A stretch of 64,000 nucleotides of DNA, from positions 58,559 through 122,558 of the forward strand of contig CACBBE010000001.1 in the NCBI GenBank assembly GCA_902537395.1, read 5' to 3'. Made by a program: the position numbers and the translations under genes. Origin of the DNA: an uncultured Synechococcaceae cyanobacterium (GTDB taxonomy: Bacteria; Cyanobacteriota; Cyanobacteriia; PCC-6307; Cyanobiaceae). Positions 10,061-20,500 of this stretch are shown piece after piece; the first letter of the stretch is position 1; each line of letters begins with the position of its first letter. Below the pieces are notes generated by a model. That model worked only from the letters and a program-made list of their open reading frames with translations. It did not search any database and was not told where the DNA came from.

Positions 10061-11074
10061 CTAATTTCTATATAGATTTTTTAGCAATTGATACGCTTCA
10101 TTTATTTTTCTCATTTGATCTGTTGATCCTCCAGCATCTGGATGCATCTCTAAGGCAATTGATTTATAGGCCTCCCTAATTTTACGGAAAGTATGAGCTG
10201 ATCCTGCTGATATTGATAAATTCAATAATTTAAGTGCTCCATGTACTGACATTGTTGACTCCAACGTTTCAAATGAATTTGATCTATTATTTCGCTTAAA
10301 TCTACTTACAAACCTTCTCATAAGTGTTGGTATTCTATTTACCAGATCTGATGTGGCAAAAGGGTCTTCTAAAACGCCAATCATTAATAAAACAATTTCA
10401 AGGGATGGACTTTTCTTTATCCAAAATGGGCATAATTCTGACATTAATTTATTGGCTGCACTCCAGGTAAAGGGTAGATTTTCAGTTCCATCAAGATTTG
10501 GCCAAATATCCCTTTCAAACCAATCCATCGAAGCTTCTACTATATGATCATTAGGAACTGATCCATATAAGGTTTTCCAATGACTAATTAACTCAATTCG
10601 ACATTTTATTAATTCAGTTTCTTTAATTGTATTAATCTGAATATCATTAATATTCTCCTTTAATTTTTCACTATTAATACTTCTTCTGAGATTCTTTACT
10701 TTTTTTTCAACAAAATTAGGAAGGCTTATGTTTGAGTTGGATTTTTCATTATATTGATTGTTATTTGTAAATCTTTTATTCAAAGATATCTCATTAACTT
10801 CTTTTACTACTTCTGATTTAATTAATACCAATGCAGTATCTTCATCAATATTTAATTTTTCATTATTATTATTTTTCCCTTTAAAGTCTATTTCTTGCTG
10901 TTGGTTCTTAGGTAGTAAATCATCTTCTTGAAGAAGTTCTTTAAGTATCTTTTCTATTACGGGTCCTCTGGCTCTTAATCCCCACTCTTTTCGTAATTGA
11001 TCGAACCTGGAAATTAGTTCCTCAGGTAAATCAATTGAAATTCTTTTTGTATTTGTATTTTCAGGAGTATTCAA
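10061..11074 (-). CDS. Ribbon-helix-helix-like / J-domain fusion protein
   Basis: N-term KRISIDLPEELISRFDQLRKEWGLRARGPVIEKILKELL (RHH-like); C-term FRKIREAYKSIALEMHPDAGGSTDQMRKINEAYQLLKNLY (J-domain with HPD). Confidence 0.75.
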   Translation of the reverse strand: MNTPENTNTKRISIDLPEELISRFDQLRKEWGLRARGPVIEKILKELLQEDDLLPKNQQQEIDFKGKNNNNEKLNIDEDTALVLIKSEVVKEVNEISLNKRFTNNNQYNEKSNSNISLPNFVEKKVKNLRRSINSEKLKENINDIQINTIKETELIKCRIELISHWKTLYGSVPNDHIVEASMDWFERDIWPNLDGTENLPFTWSAANKLMSELCPFWIKKSPSLEIVLLMIGVLEDPFATSDLVNRIPTLMRRFVSRFKRNNRSNSFETLESTMSVHGALKLLNLSISAGSAHTFRKIREAYKSIALEMHPDAGGSTDQMRKINEAYQLLKNLYRN

Positions 11075-11216
11075 TAATATTTTCTTGAATAGTATGGAAT
11101 TTATTTAATTTTATTCAAAAAAAATTGAAAGTCCATACGGAATATTGTTTTGAAATTAAAACCAATTTATTCGCATGTCACAAGTCAATTAAGTATCTTT
11201 TTATAATAAAATAAAA

Positions 11217-11396
11217 ATGTTTAATTGTTATTTCAAGTCATCTAAAGAAAAAAAGAGATTTTATCAACATAAGAAATTAGAAATGCTCAATTATATTAAG
11301 GATTCACTTGAACGTAAAATCGCATCCGTAACAGCATCTATAGAAGTTATAGAAAGCCAAATAAGCAGGGATAAAGAAGTTGAAGTAACTAACTAG
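11217..11396 (+). CDS. Small hypothetical protein (59 aa)
   Basis: ATG...TAG open frame translated by hand: MFNCYFKSSKEKKRFYQHKKLEMLNYIKDSLERKIASVTASIEVIESQISRDKEVEVTN; fills an otherwise empty gap; not in supplied ORF track. Confidence 0.55.
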   Translation: MFNCYFKSSKEKKRFYQHKKLEMLNYIKDSLERKIASVTASIEVIESQISRDKEVEVTN

Positions 11397-11399
11397 TAT

Positions 11400-12230
11400 T
11401 CAAACAAAATTTTCTAGAAGTTTTTCAGGGCCAAATTTCTTTAAATAATTTATATTTGATTTTTCAGTTACTAATAGATAACCTGCAAATCCTAAACCGT
11501 TTATACTAAAACCATGAATATGATCATTTTTTCTCTTTATAATAGCGATCCATTTATTAGTTATTAAAATATTATAAGGATATATCGGTTTCTTATCACT
11601 AATAGGGTCCCCAAGTCCTAATTTCATGCATAATTCTAAATAAAAATCAAAAAGAGATGATGAATTTTCTAAAAAATTAAATCTGGATACAATAATATTT
11701 TTTTTAAGTTTATTATTTAGATCTTGATATGAGTTCATCTCTAAAAACCACTTTTCTCTAGGGCATGATATCTCACCTTTAGATCTACGCAAAAGTTGAA
11801 AATGCCTGTGAGGTTGACTTGCACCAGCAATTGGAGAACTATTGAAAAACCATAATCCACTAGTATCTTTATTAACTTGTTGGATCGCTCTCCAATCTTT
11901 AATATCTAACCATCCATTTTGAGGTTTCCATTCATTTGTAATAAGTAAAATATGACCTTTTTGTACAGGGTACTTATTTAATATTAGTTGATGATTATCA
12001 CCAATTTTATCAATTTCTAGTATCTTTTCCCAAGGACAAAATGGATTTTGATTAGGACCATAAATTTTTTTTTTATTAAATTTTGAAGTATCGAGTTTCC
12101 TAATAATGAAGTCGTCTTTATTATATAAATCTCCTGTAATAATATCAGTTTTGAGAGGATATAATGATTCATCATCAATTGATAATCGAGTTTGTTCTAG
12201 TGCTTTTTTCCAATATATTTCTAAACTCAT
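11400..12230 (-). CDS. ATP adenylyltransferase / Ap4A phosphorylase-like (HIT-like superfamily)
   Basis: NPFCPWEKILEI...ILNKYPVQKGHILLIT...FNSSPIAGASQPHRHFQLL histidine motif. Confidence 0.85.
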   Translation of the reverse strand: MSLEIYWKKALEQTRLSIDDESLYPLKTDIITGDLYNKDDFIIRKLDTSKFNKKKIYGPNQNPFCPWEKILEIDKIGDNHQLILNKYPVQKGHILLITNEWKPQNGWLDIKDWRAIQQVNKDTSGLWFFNSSPIAGASQPHRHFQLLRRSKGEISCPREKWFLEMNSYQDLNNKLKKNIIVSRFNFLENSSSLFDFYLELCMKLGLGDPISDKKPIYPYNILITNKWIAIIKRKNDHIHGFSINGLGFAGYLLVTEKSNINYLKKFGPEKLLENFV

Positions 12231-12278
12231 TTAAAAAAAATTATCACTATCATTTTAAAAAAAAAAATAAACTTGTAA

Positions 12279-12662
12279 TTACTTTTTATTAAATTGATAT
12301 TCTTTCAATTTTTCCAGAGTTACTGATTCTAAAACTACAATATTCGTTGATTCTAATATGACTTTTGGTGCAAGACCGTCTAATAATGCTTGCTTCCACC
12401 TATTAAGACAAATACACCAATGATCACCATCCTTTAGTCCTGGGAAGGAATAAATAGGCATGGGAGTTATTAAATCATTACCTTGTGATTTACTATATTT
12501 CAGGAAATTATCATCCATTACACAACATATAGAATGATTCCCACCATCACTTTTTTCATAGTTGCAAAATCCATCTCTGAACCAACCTGTTATGGGTGCA
12601 CAACTACAAATCTCAATTTTTTCTCCTAGGACATTTAACTGAGGTTGATTATTTATGGTCAT
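12279..12662 (-). CDS. DUF2237 family protein
   Basis: NVLGEKIEICSCAPITGWFRDGFC...GNHSICCVMDDNFLKYSKSQGNDLITP...GDHWCICLNRWKQA. Confidence 0.8.
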   Translation of the reverse strand: MTINNQPQLNVLGEKIEICSCAPITGWFRDGFCNYEKSDGGNHSICCVMDDNFLKYSKSQGNDLITPMPIYSFPGLKDGDHWCICLNRWKQALLDGLAPKVILESTNIVVLESVTLEKLKEYQFNKK

Positions 12663-12761
12663 AGATTTTTTTAATAATAATAAAACACCAACATTTCTTT
12701 AAAAATGGTTGACGAGTATGGGGGGTAAGGAGGTAATAATTCTAATAAGGTTTTTTTCATT

Positions 12762-12980
12762 ATGGATTGGGACTTTACTGAAAACATAGCATTTAAAGCT
12801 CTTTATGAAGCGTTTAAAGATAGTGATGAAACTTCCGCATTAGAATTTTTATCTAGTGATGGTGCTTCATATTATCTTGAGTTAACACAGGATGCCGCGG
12901 GTGAGGGACTTGATCTGGGTGATTATGAAACGATGGAAGAACTACAGGAGGAAATTATTGAATATTTAGAAAACAACTAA
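12762..12980 (+). CDS. Small acidic hypothetical protein (72 aa)
   Basis: ATG ORF with upstream purine-rich region; strongly acidic composition. Confidence 0.55.
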   Translation: MDWDFTENIAFKALYEAFKDSDETSALEFLSSDGASYYLELTQDAAGEGLDLGDYETMEELQEEIIEYLENN

Positions 12981-12989
12981 AGATTTAGC

Positions 12990-15900
12990 TTAAGCGCTGA
13001 AATATTTAGCTTTTGAGTGTAGTGCAATGATAGCTGTTGTACTTTGTTCTGGATGAAGTTGTTCAGATTCATCCATGGTCAAGCTTATTCTTTTTGCATC
13101 CAACAATGATAATTGTATGTTTGAATCAGATACTTTTGGACATGCAGGATAACCAAAAGAATATCTAGCTCCTCTATATTTTTGAGCTAGTATTTCTCTA
13201 TTTTTGTCTGGTTCTTCAGTCCTAAAACCACATTCAATGCGAATTAATGCATGGATATACTCAGCTAGAGCTTCTGCTAATTGCACTGTAAGTCCATGGA
13301 ATATTAAATAATCGCTATATCTATCTTCTTTAAATAATTTTTGAGAATATTCACTAGCAATATCCCCCATTGTTACTGCCTGCATAGGAAATATATCTAT
13401 CGGTTTATCATTTTTTAAATCACAATAGAAATCAGCTATGCATAAATTATTCCCAGATTTTTGTCTTGGAAAATTAAATTGGGAAATTTTATTTAATGAT
13501 TTATCATCAAATAAGAGGATACTATTATCTTTTCTCCCGCATTTGAAATATCCATAAACTGCTTTGGGTGAGATAAGTTTTTTTTCTATAATTGTATCTA
13601 ACCATTTATCTAACAATGGTTTAGCATATGACTCCAAATAATTATTGTATTCATCTACGCTTTGGTTTTTCCCTTTTTTTATTTGCCATTGTCCGCTAAA
13701 AAGAGCTTTTGTATCTAGATAAAAAATTAACCTATTTAAATCTATATCAACGTCGTTCAAGACTTTCGTTCCGAAGAAAGGAGCTTGAATTGGTTCTTCT
13801 TCATTTATAAATTTAGATCTTATAAAATTTTCTTTTAAATTTAATTTAGAAGTCTCTATATCTAAAGATATTGATTTTTGAACAGTTTGAGAGTTGGATT
13901 TTGATGAGGCTAAATTAATATTTATACCCTCATTGTTAATGAACCCCTCTTTATTTGACCAATTACCCCTTTTTTTATTATCCATATATTCATTCATGAA
14001 TTTAAGATCTGTAAACGCATCTTTTCCGTACAATATTTTCCCGTTATATATTTGGCTGCAGTCCTCATTTACAAATTTTGGAGTTAAGGCTGCACCTCCT
14101 AATATTACTGGTACACTAATATTTTCATTGTTAAAAGCCTCTAAATTATCTTTCATAAAAGCAGTTGATTTAACAAGCAATCCGCTCATAGCGATGCAAT
14201 CTGCATTGTGCTTCTTTTGTGCATCTATAATTGCTGAAACATCTTGCTTTATTCCAAGATTTATAACGTCATAACCATTATTTGTAAGTATTATATCAAC
14301 TAAATTTTTTCCAATATCATGAACATCGCCTTTGACAGTTGCAATTAAGAGTTTTCCATTTGATATGTTTTCATCTACAGTTTCCATATATGGTTCTAAA
14401 ATTGAAACAGCAAATTTCATTGTTTCTGCTGATTGAAGTACAAATGGCAATTGCATTTGACCTGAACCAAATAAATCTCCTACAACTTTCATCCCATCAA
14501 GTAAAAAAGTATTAATTATTTCAAGAGGTTTATATTTTTTTAACGCTTTATTTAGTTGATCCTCTAAACCTATTTTTTCTCCATCAATAATATGATTTTT
14601 TAGACTTTCTTCCAGAGTTAGGTTTTTATTTTCTGAAGATGCTTTTTTGAAATCTTGAATAGATAAATCTTGAAAAGCCTTTGTTAATTCTACTAATGGA
14701 TCATAAATACAAATATCATCTTCAAATTCTCTTTTGTCATATATCAAATCTAAGCAAAGCTTTTTAGTTTCTTCAGAAATTTTTGATAATGGCAAAATTT
14801 TATTTGGTGCGATGATAGCAGAATCCAATCCTGCTTTAATGCATTCATCTAAAAATATTGAATTTAAATTTATTCTTGATAATGGTGAGAGACCAAAACT
14901 AATGTTGGATATCCCCAGTATGATATGAATATCTGGAAAATTTTCACGAATTTTAGATATAGCAGTAATTGTTTCTTTAGCGTTTAATCTATCTTCTTCT
15001 ATCCCAGTAGATATTGGCAGAGCTAATGGATCAAAAAATAGCTCATAATCTGACAAGCCACATTCTCTGGTTCTTTTAAGCGCTCGTTTTACGATGTAAT
15101 ATTTTTTATCTGCATTTCTTGCCATTCCATCTTCATCAATAGTTCCTACAACAAGACCTGAACCATACCCTAAGGCTAAATTTAGTACTTCATCAAACCT
15201 TTCATTGCCGTCTTCGTAATTGGTTGAATTTATAATACATTTACCACCAGCTGACTTTAATCCACTTTCCATTTTGTCAGCATCTGTAGAGTCAATCATT
15301 AATGGCAAATTTATATTGGTAACTAGTCTTGAAGTTATTTCTTTCATATCTTTCACTCCGTCTCTCCCCACATAATCAACATTCACATCAAGAATGTGTG
15401 CATTTTCTTTTTGTTGTTGCTTGGCAATTGAAACTAGTCCATCCCAATCGTTGTTATTTAATAACTCCCTTACCTTTTTAGATCCACTTGCATTTAATCT
15501 TTCTCCTACAATCAAGATAGAATTGTCTTGTTTGTACGGTACAGAATTATATATTGATGATGCAGAAGGAATATAACCACTTAAATTGTTATTACCAACT
15601 TTGTTAGACCTTTCGTTATCGATAATTTCATCGATTATTGAAGAAAGATATTTAATATGTTCAGGTGTTGTCCCACAACATCCACCTATTAATTGAACTT
15701 TAAAGTCATATATAAAATTCATTAACTGCATTTTTAATTCTATTGGCTTTAATCTGTAGTGAGCAACACCACCAATATTTTCAGGAAGTCCTGCATTGGG
15801 AATACAGCTTATAGCGAAAGGAGAATTTTCAGATAAATATTTAATATGTTCTTTCATTTGTTCTGGACCAGTTGCACAATTCAGTCCAAGGATATCTATG

Positions 15901-16556
15901 TTAAATGGTTCTAATATTGTTAATGCAGAGGCGATGTCAGATCCAACAAGCATAGTACCTGTTGTTTCCATTGTTATTGATACCATTATAGGTATATCTA
16001 TATTTTTACTATCAAGTACTTCTTTAGAAGCTAATAAGGCAGATTTAATTTGTAATACATCTTGACAAGTTTCAATTAAAAGAAGATCAACTCCTCCATC
16101 AGTAAGACCATATATTTGTTCTTTATATGATTGCTTTAATTCATCAAAATCTATATGCCCTAATGTGGGTAATTTAGTAGTTGGTCCAATTGAGCCAGCA
16201 ACAAACCTTGGCTTATCTACTGATGCATATTTGGCGGCAGCCTTTTTGGCTATTAATGCAGCATTTTTATTTATCTCATATGCCTTATCCGCAATATCAT
16301 ATTCATCAAGAACTATTGATGAGGCTCCAAAAGTATTAGTTTCTATAACATGACAACCAGCGGCTAAGAATGAATTATGAACCTTTTCAACGACCTTTGG
16401 TGAGGATAAAACAAGGTTTTCATTACAACCCTCTAATTCTTTTCCTCCAAAGTCGTCGGCAGTAAGATTTAAGTTCTGAAAAGATGTTCCAGTGCCCCCG
16501 TCAAAAATTATTAATGGCTTTTCATCTCTATTTAAATAGGTTCTGAAAGATTCCAT
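12990..16556 (-). CDS. metH: Cobalamin-dependent methionine synthase
   Basis: 1188 aa with Hcy-binding (GGCCGT), pterin-binding, B12-binding (VKGDVHDIGKNLV) and activation domains. Confidence 0.97.
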   Translation of the reverse strand: MESFRTYLNRDEKPLIIFDGGTGTSFQNLNLTADDFGGKELEGCNENLVLSSPKVVEKVHNSFLAAGCHVIETNTFGASSIVLDEYDIADKAYEINKNAALIAKKAAAKYASVDKPRFVAGSIGPTTKLPTLGHIDFDELKQSYKEQIYGLTDGGVDLLLIETCQDVLQIKSALLASKEVLDSKNIDIPIMVSITMETTGTMLVGSDIASALTILEPFNIDILGLNCATGPEQMKEHIKYLSENSPFAISCIPNAGLPENIGGVAHYRLKPIELKMQLMNFIYDFKVQLIGGCCGTTPEHIKYLSSIIDEIIDNERSNKVGNNNLSGYIPSASSIYNSVPYKQDNSILIVGERLNASGSKKVRELLNNNDWDGLVSIAKQQQKENAHILDVNVDYVGRDGVKDMKEITSRLVTNINLPLMIDSTDADKMESGLKSAGGKCIINSTNYEDGNERFDEVLNLALGYGSGLVVGTIDEDGMARNADKKYYIVKRALKRTRECGLSDYELFFDPLALPISTGIEEDRLNAKETITAISKIRENFPDIHIILGISNISFGLSPLSRINLNSIFLDECIKAGLDSAIIAPNKILPLSKISEETKKLCLDLIYDKREFEDDICIYDPLVELTKAFQDLSIQDFKKASSENKNLTLEESLKNHIIDGEKIGLEDQLNKALKKYKPLEIINTFLLDGMKVVGDLFGSGQMQLPFVLQSAETMKFAVSILEPYMETVDENISNGKLLIATVKGDVHDIGKNLVDIILTNNGYDVINLGIKQDVSAIIDAQKKHNADCIAMSGLLVKSTAFMKDNLEAFNNENISVPVILGGAALTPKFVNEDCSQIYNGKILYGKDAFTDLKFMNEYMDNKKRGNWSNKEGFINNEGININLASSKSNSQTVQKSISLDIETSKLNLKENFIRSKFINEEEPIQAPFFGTKVLNDVDIDLNRLIFYLDTKALFSGQWQIKKGKNQSVDEYNNYLESYAKPLLDKWLDTIIEKKLISPKAVYGYFKCGRKDNSILLFDDKSLNKISQFNFPRQKSGNNLCIADFYCDLKNDKPIDIFPMQAVTMGDIASEYSQKLFKEDRYSDYLIFHGLTVQLAEALAEYIHALIRIECGFRTEEPDKNREILAQKYRGARYSFGYPACPKVSDSNIQLSLLDAKRISLTMDESEQLHPEQSTTAIIALHSKAKYFSA

Positions 16557-16574
16557 TTTTAGGTAAAAATTAAT

Positions 16575-17495
16575 TTATTTTAGAGAAATTCTTGTTACCC
16601 AATTATCATAGTCTTGAGAACGACCTTCTGTTATTTCTATAAGCTTACTTTTTAATTTATTCATTATTGGTCTTTCACCATTTAATTCACTTGATTCAAT
16701 TTTTTTAACTGGTGTAATTTTTGCTGCTGTACCAGTTAGAAAAACTTCATCTGCTATTAATAATTCTGTTTTATCAACAGGCCTTTCAATTACATTTATT
16801 CCAAAAGATTTTGCTAATTCAATTACACTAGCTCTAGTAATCCCCTCAAGGATATCTTGATCAACACCAGGAGTGATTAAGTCTCCATTTCTTACAATAA
16901 ATAAATTCATACCACTAGCCTCGCTAACCTTACCACTTGAATTTAATAACAAGGCTTCATCAAAACCCGATAAACTAGCTTCTGTTTTAGCTAAAGAACT
17001 AGTAATATAAGCCCCACTTATTTTTCCTCTTAATGGGAGAGATCTATCTTCTTGTCTAGTCCAACTACTCATTCTACAAGAAACTCCATCTGGGGATAGA
17101 TAATCTCCTAGTTCAATACAATACATAAAGAAATCTGTTTCAATATTGTGTAACCTTGGAGCTATACCTAAATCGCTTGTATATACGAATGGTCTAATAT
17201 AAATAGGTTTTTCTGGCTTATTTCTTTTTATAACTTCCTCTAAGGCTTTAAAAATATATTCTTCAGAAATATCAGTTAAGAGTAATTTTGCACTTTGAGA
17301 TAATCTTTTTATATGTTTATCAGTTCTAAATAAAAGGAATTCTTCTTTATTTGTAGGGTTTGGTATCGCTCGCATTCCTCCAAATGCAGCAGTACCATAA
17401 TGAAGTGCATGAGTTGCTATTGATATTTTTGCTTCTTTAAATGGAATACATTTACCTTCGAACCAGGCGTATGGAAGAAATTCATGCATATTCAA
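16575..17495 (-). CDS. ilvE: Branched-chain amino acid aminotransferase
   Basis: PYAWFEGKCIPFKEAKISIATHALHYGTAAFGGMRA..., class IV aminotransferase. Confidence 0.93.
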   Translation of the reverse strand: MNMHEFLPYAWFEGKCIPFKEAKISIATHALHYGTAAFGGMRAIPNPTNKEEFLLFRTDKHIKRLSQSAKLLLTDISEEYIFKALEEVIKRNKPEKPIYIRPFVYTSDLGIAPRLHNIETDFFMYCIELGDYLSPDGVSCRMSSWTRQEDRSLPLRGKISGAYITSSLAKTEASLSGFDEALLLNSSGKVSEASGMNLFIVRNGDLITPGVDQDILEGITRASVIELAKSFGINVIERPVDKTELLIADEVFLTGTAAKITPVKKIESSELNGERPIMNKLKSKLIEITEGRSQDYDNWVTRISLK

Positions 17496-17561
17496 TTTAT
17501 TTAATTAAGGTAAACTTGTTTTATCCTACTTACGTATTCTAAACCTTATTTATATATAAAA

Positions 17562-20500
17562 ATGCACAGGATATTAAATATAGCAGGAAATGAAAAGAAT
17601 AAGGATGATTTAATTGAGCAACCAACAGCAGATTTTATTTTTATAACAAGTGTCAAAGCTGATTTAAATCTCATATCAAACTTATTGTTAGAAAAGGAAT
17701 TTGCTTCATTAAAAAATAATATAAGAGCTTTAGAAATTTCTAATTTAAATTCCTTAGCTCAAATAGATAATTATCTATTAAAAACAATTAATTATGCAAA
17801 AGTTGTCATACTAAGAATTTTTGGAGATAAAGGTACATGGAACTATGGAATTGAACAACTTTTAAATTGGCAAGCAGTCAATAAAAAAAGAAAGTTAGTA
17901 ATCCTATCAGGTACTGTTGATCAGGAAGTTTCCTTAAGTGAAATAAGTAGTATAGATAAAAATATTGCATTAAATATTTCTAGATTACTAAGATCGGGAG
18001 GAATGGATAATTATAGAAAATTTCTTAATTGTTTAAATTATCTAAAGGTAAATGAATCATTAATTCCTGAAGAGTTTTTGAATATTAGTTTTTATGCAGA
18101 TCCTTATTTATATGATTGGAAAATTGAACAAGGCGAAAAGATAGGGATAATATCCTATAAATCACTTTTTTTGGCTAATGAAATTGAAGTAAACGAAAAA
18201 CTTAACTTGCAGTTAAGAAGATGCGGCCTATCGCCTAAAACGTTATTTATTTCCACACTAAAAGATCATATTATTCAAAAGAAATTAATAGATATTTTTA
18301 AAAAGGAAGATATTAAATTAATAATTACCACAACTTCATTTTCTTCATCTCAAATCAAAAATAACGAATTAATTGAAAATTCTACAAATATTTTTACTTC
18401 TCTTAAAATTCCAATTTTACAGCTTCTCTCTTCAAATAGATCAAGAAAAAATTGGTTAAATTCATCCATTGGAATGAATTCATCTGATTTATTAATGCAA
18501 ATAATTATTCCTGAATTTGATGGAAGGATTACTACCTGTCCATCAGCATTTAAAGAAATAATTTCTGAAAAAAATACACTCTACAGTGAAATAACCAGTT
18601 ACAAAGCTGATCAAGTAGGTATCAAATGGATTTCAAAATTCGCAACAAATTATGTGAAACTTCAAAAACTTAATAATTTTGATAAAAAAATTTGTTTAAT
18701 AATAAGTAATTATCCAGTAAAGAATGGAAGAATCGGTAATGGTGTTGGGCTTAATACACCATCATCGATAATAAATATTCTTAACTGGCTAAAAGAAGAA
18801 GGATATGATCTTGGATCTTGTAATTATCCTCAAGATTCTTCGGAATTAATGTCAATACTTATAAAAACTAGAACTAATGATCTTGAATCTCAAAATAACA
18901 AACCATTAGATTACTTACCAGTAAGTGAATATTTAAAATATTGGAATTATTTAGAACTTGAACCAAAAAATATTATTGTTAACCGTTGGGGCAAACCATC
19001 AGAAGCGATCGATCTTGATAATGAAGGCTTCTCAATAAATGGTATTAGATTTGGAAAAATAACATTATTGATTCAACCTCAACGAGGTTATGACGCTTTC
19101 ACTGATAGAGATATTCATTCTCCCGATCTTCCACCTCCCCATAGATATTTAGCACAATATTTTTGGATTGAAAAAGTTTTTAACGCAAATGCTATTTGCC
19201 ATATTGGTAAACATGGGACTGTTGAATGGTTACCTGGGAAATCTATAGGTCTCAGTAATAAATGTTTTCCAAATATTATTTGTCCAGCAATACCAAACAT
19301 ATATCCTTTTATCGTAAATGATCCTGGAGAAGGATCCCAAGCTAAAAGAAGAACTGCTGCAACAATTATTGATCATTTAACCCCTCCTTTGGATAGGTCA
19401 GAATTATATGGAAAATATTCAATATTAGAAAATTATTTAGACGAATATTTTGAAGCAAAATTATTTGATTCTAATCGGATTGAAATTATAGAAAAATCCA
19501 TTTTTGAATTAATTAAAAAAGATTTTAACGAAATCACTCTATATAATAATAATCAAATTGAAGAGATTGATTCTTTTCTTTGCAAAATTAAAGAATCTCA
19601 AATTAGGACAGGTTTGCATATTTTTGGTAATAGGCAGAATGACATTGATGAAATAAATTTATTCTTGTGCATCGCTAGAGTGCCAAATGCCAATCGAATT
19701 GGGATTGTTCAATATATTGCAAAACATTTAAAACTAGATTTAGATCCTTGGACAAATAAATATGATCAAAAGTTAAATGAAAAGGATAAAAAAATATTAT
19801 TGACTTTTTCCAACAAAAACATTTTAAACTTTAGAATGGCTATTGATTTTTTGGAACAACAAGCAAAGTATTTAATATATCTGTTTTTTTACAAAAAGAA
19901 TACCAATATAAAAAATCTAGAAAAATATAAAAATCAGAAAATAATAGACTATTTCTTTAATGAAAAAAAACATAATAACTATTTTTTATTATTAAAAAAA
20001 GAGATTCTATATCCAATCATTAATTCTTCATATAATGAGAAATTATCATTTATTAATTCATTAAATGGACAATATGTAAAAAGTGGTCCATCTGGAGCCC
20101 CTACGAGAGGTAAAACTGAAGCTTTACCCACTGGTAAAAATTTCTTTTCAGTTGATTCGAGAGGACTGCCAACTGAATCAGCATGGAGTGTTGGTTGTCA
20201 ATCCGCATCACAAATACTTGATTTATACAAACAAGATAATGGAGAAGATTTAAAAAATATAGCAATATCTGTATGGGCTACATCCACAATGAGAAATGGT
20301 GGTGAAGACATTTGTCAAATACTATATTTATTAGGAGTACAGCCTATTTGGGATGGGCCTTCAAGAAGAGTAGTAGATCTAGAAATCATTCCTTTATCTG
20401 TTCTCGAAAGACCAAGGGTTGATGTTACTTTAAGGATTTCGGGAATGTTTAGAGATGCATTTCCACAGTTAGTTAAATTAACTTCTAAAGCAATAAATCT

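Noticed and set aside
13894-16353. Several plus-strand ORFs of 60-126 aa opposite metH
   Set aside because: They lie wholly antisense to a clear 1188-aa metH frame and show no recognisable motifs; treated as mirror ORFs.
17496-17561. Possible cobalamin riboswitch upstream of cobN or the ilvE-metH pair
   Set aside because: The divergent spacer is only 66 bp, too short for a B12 riboswitch, and no B12-box-like sequence was seen.
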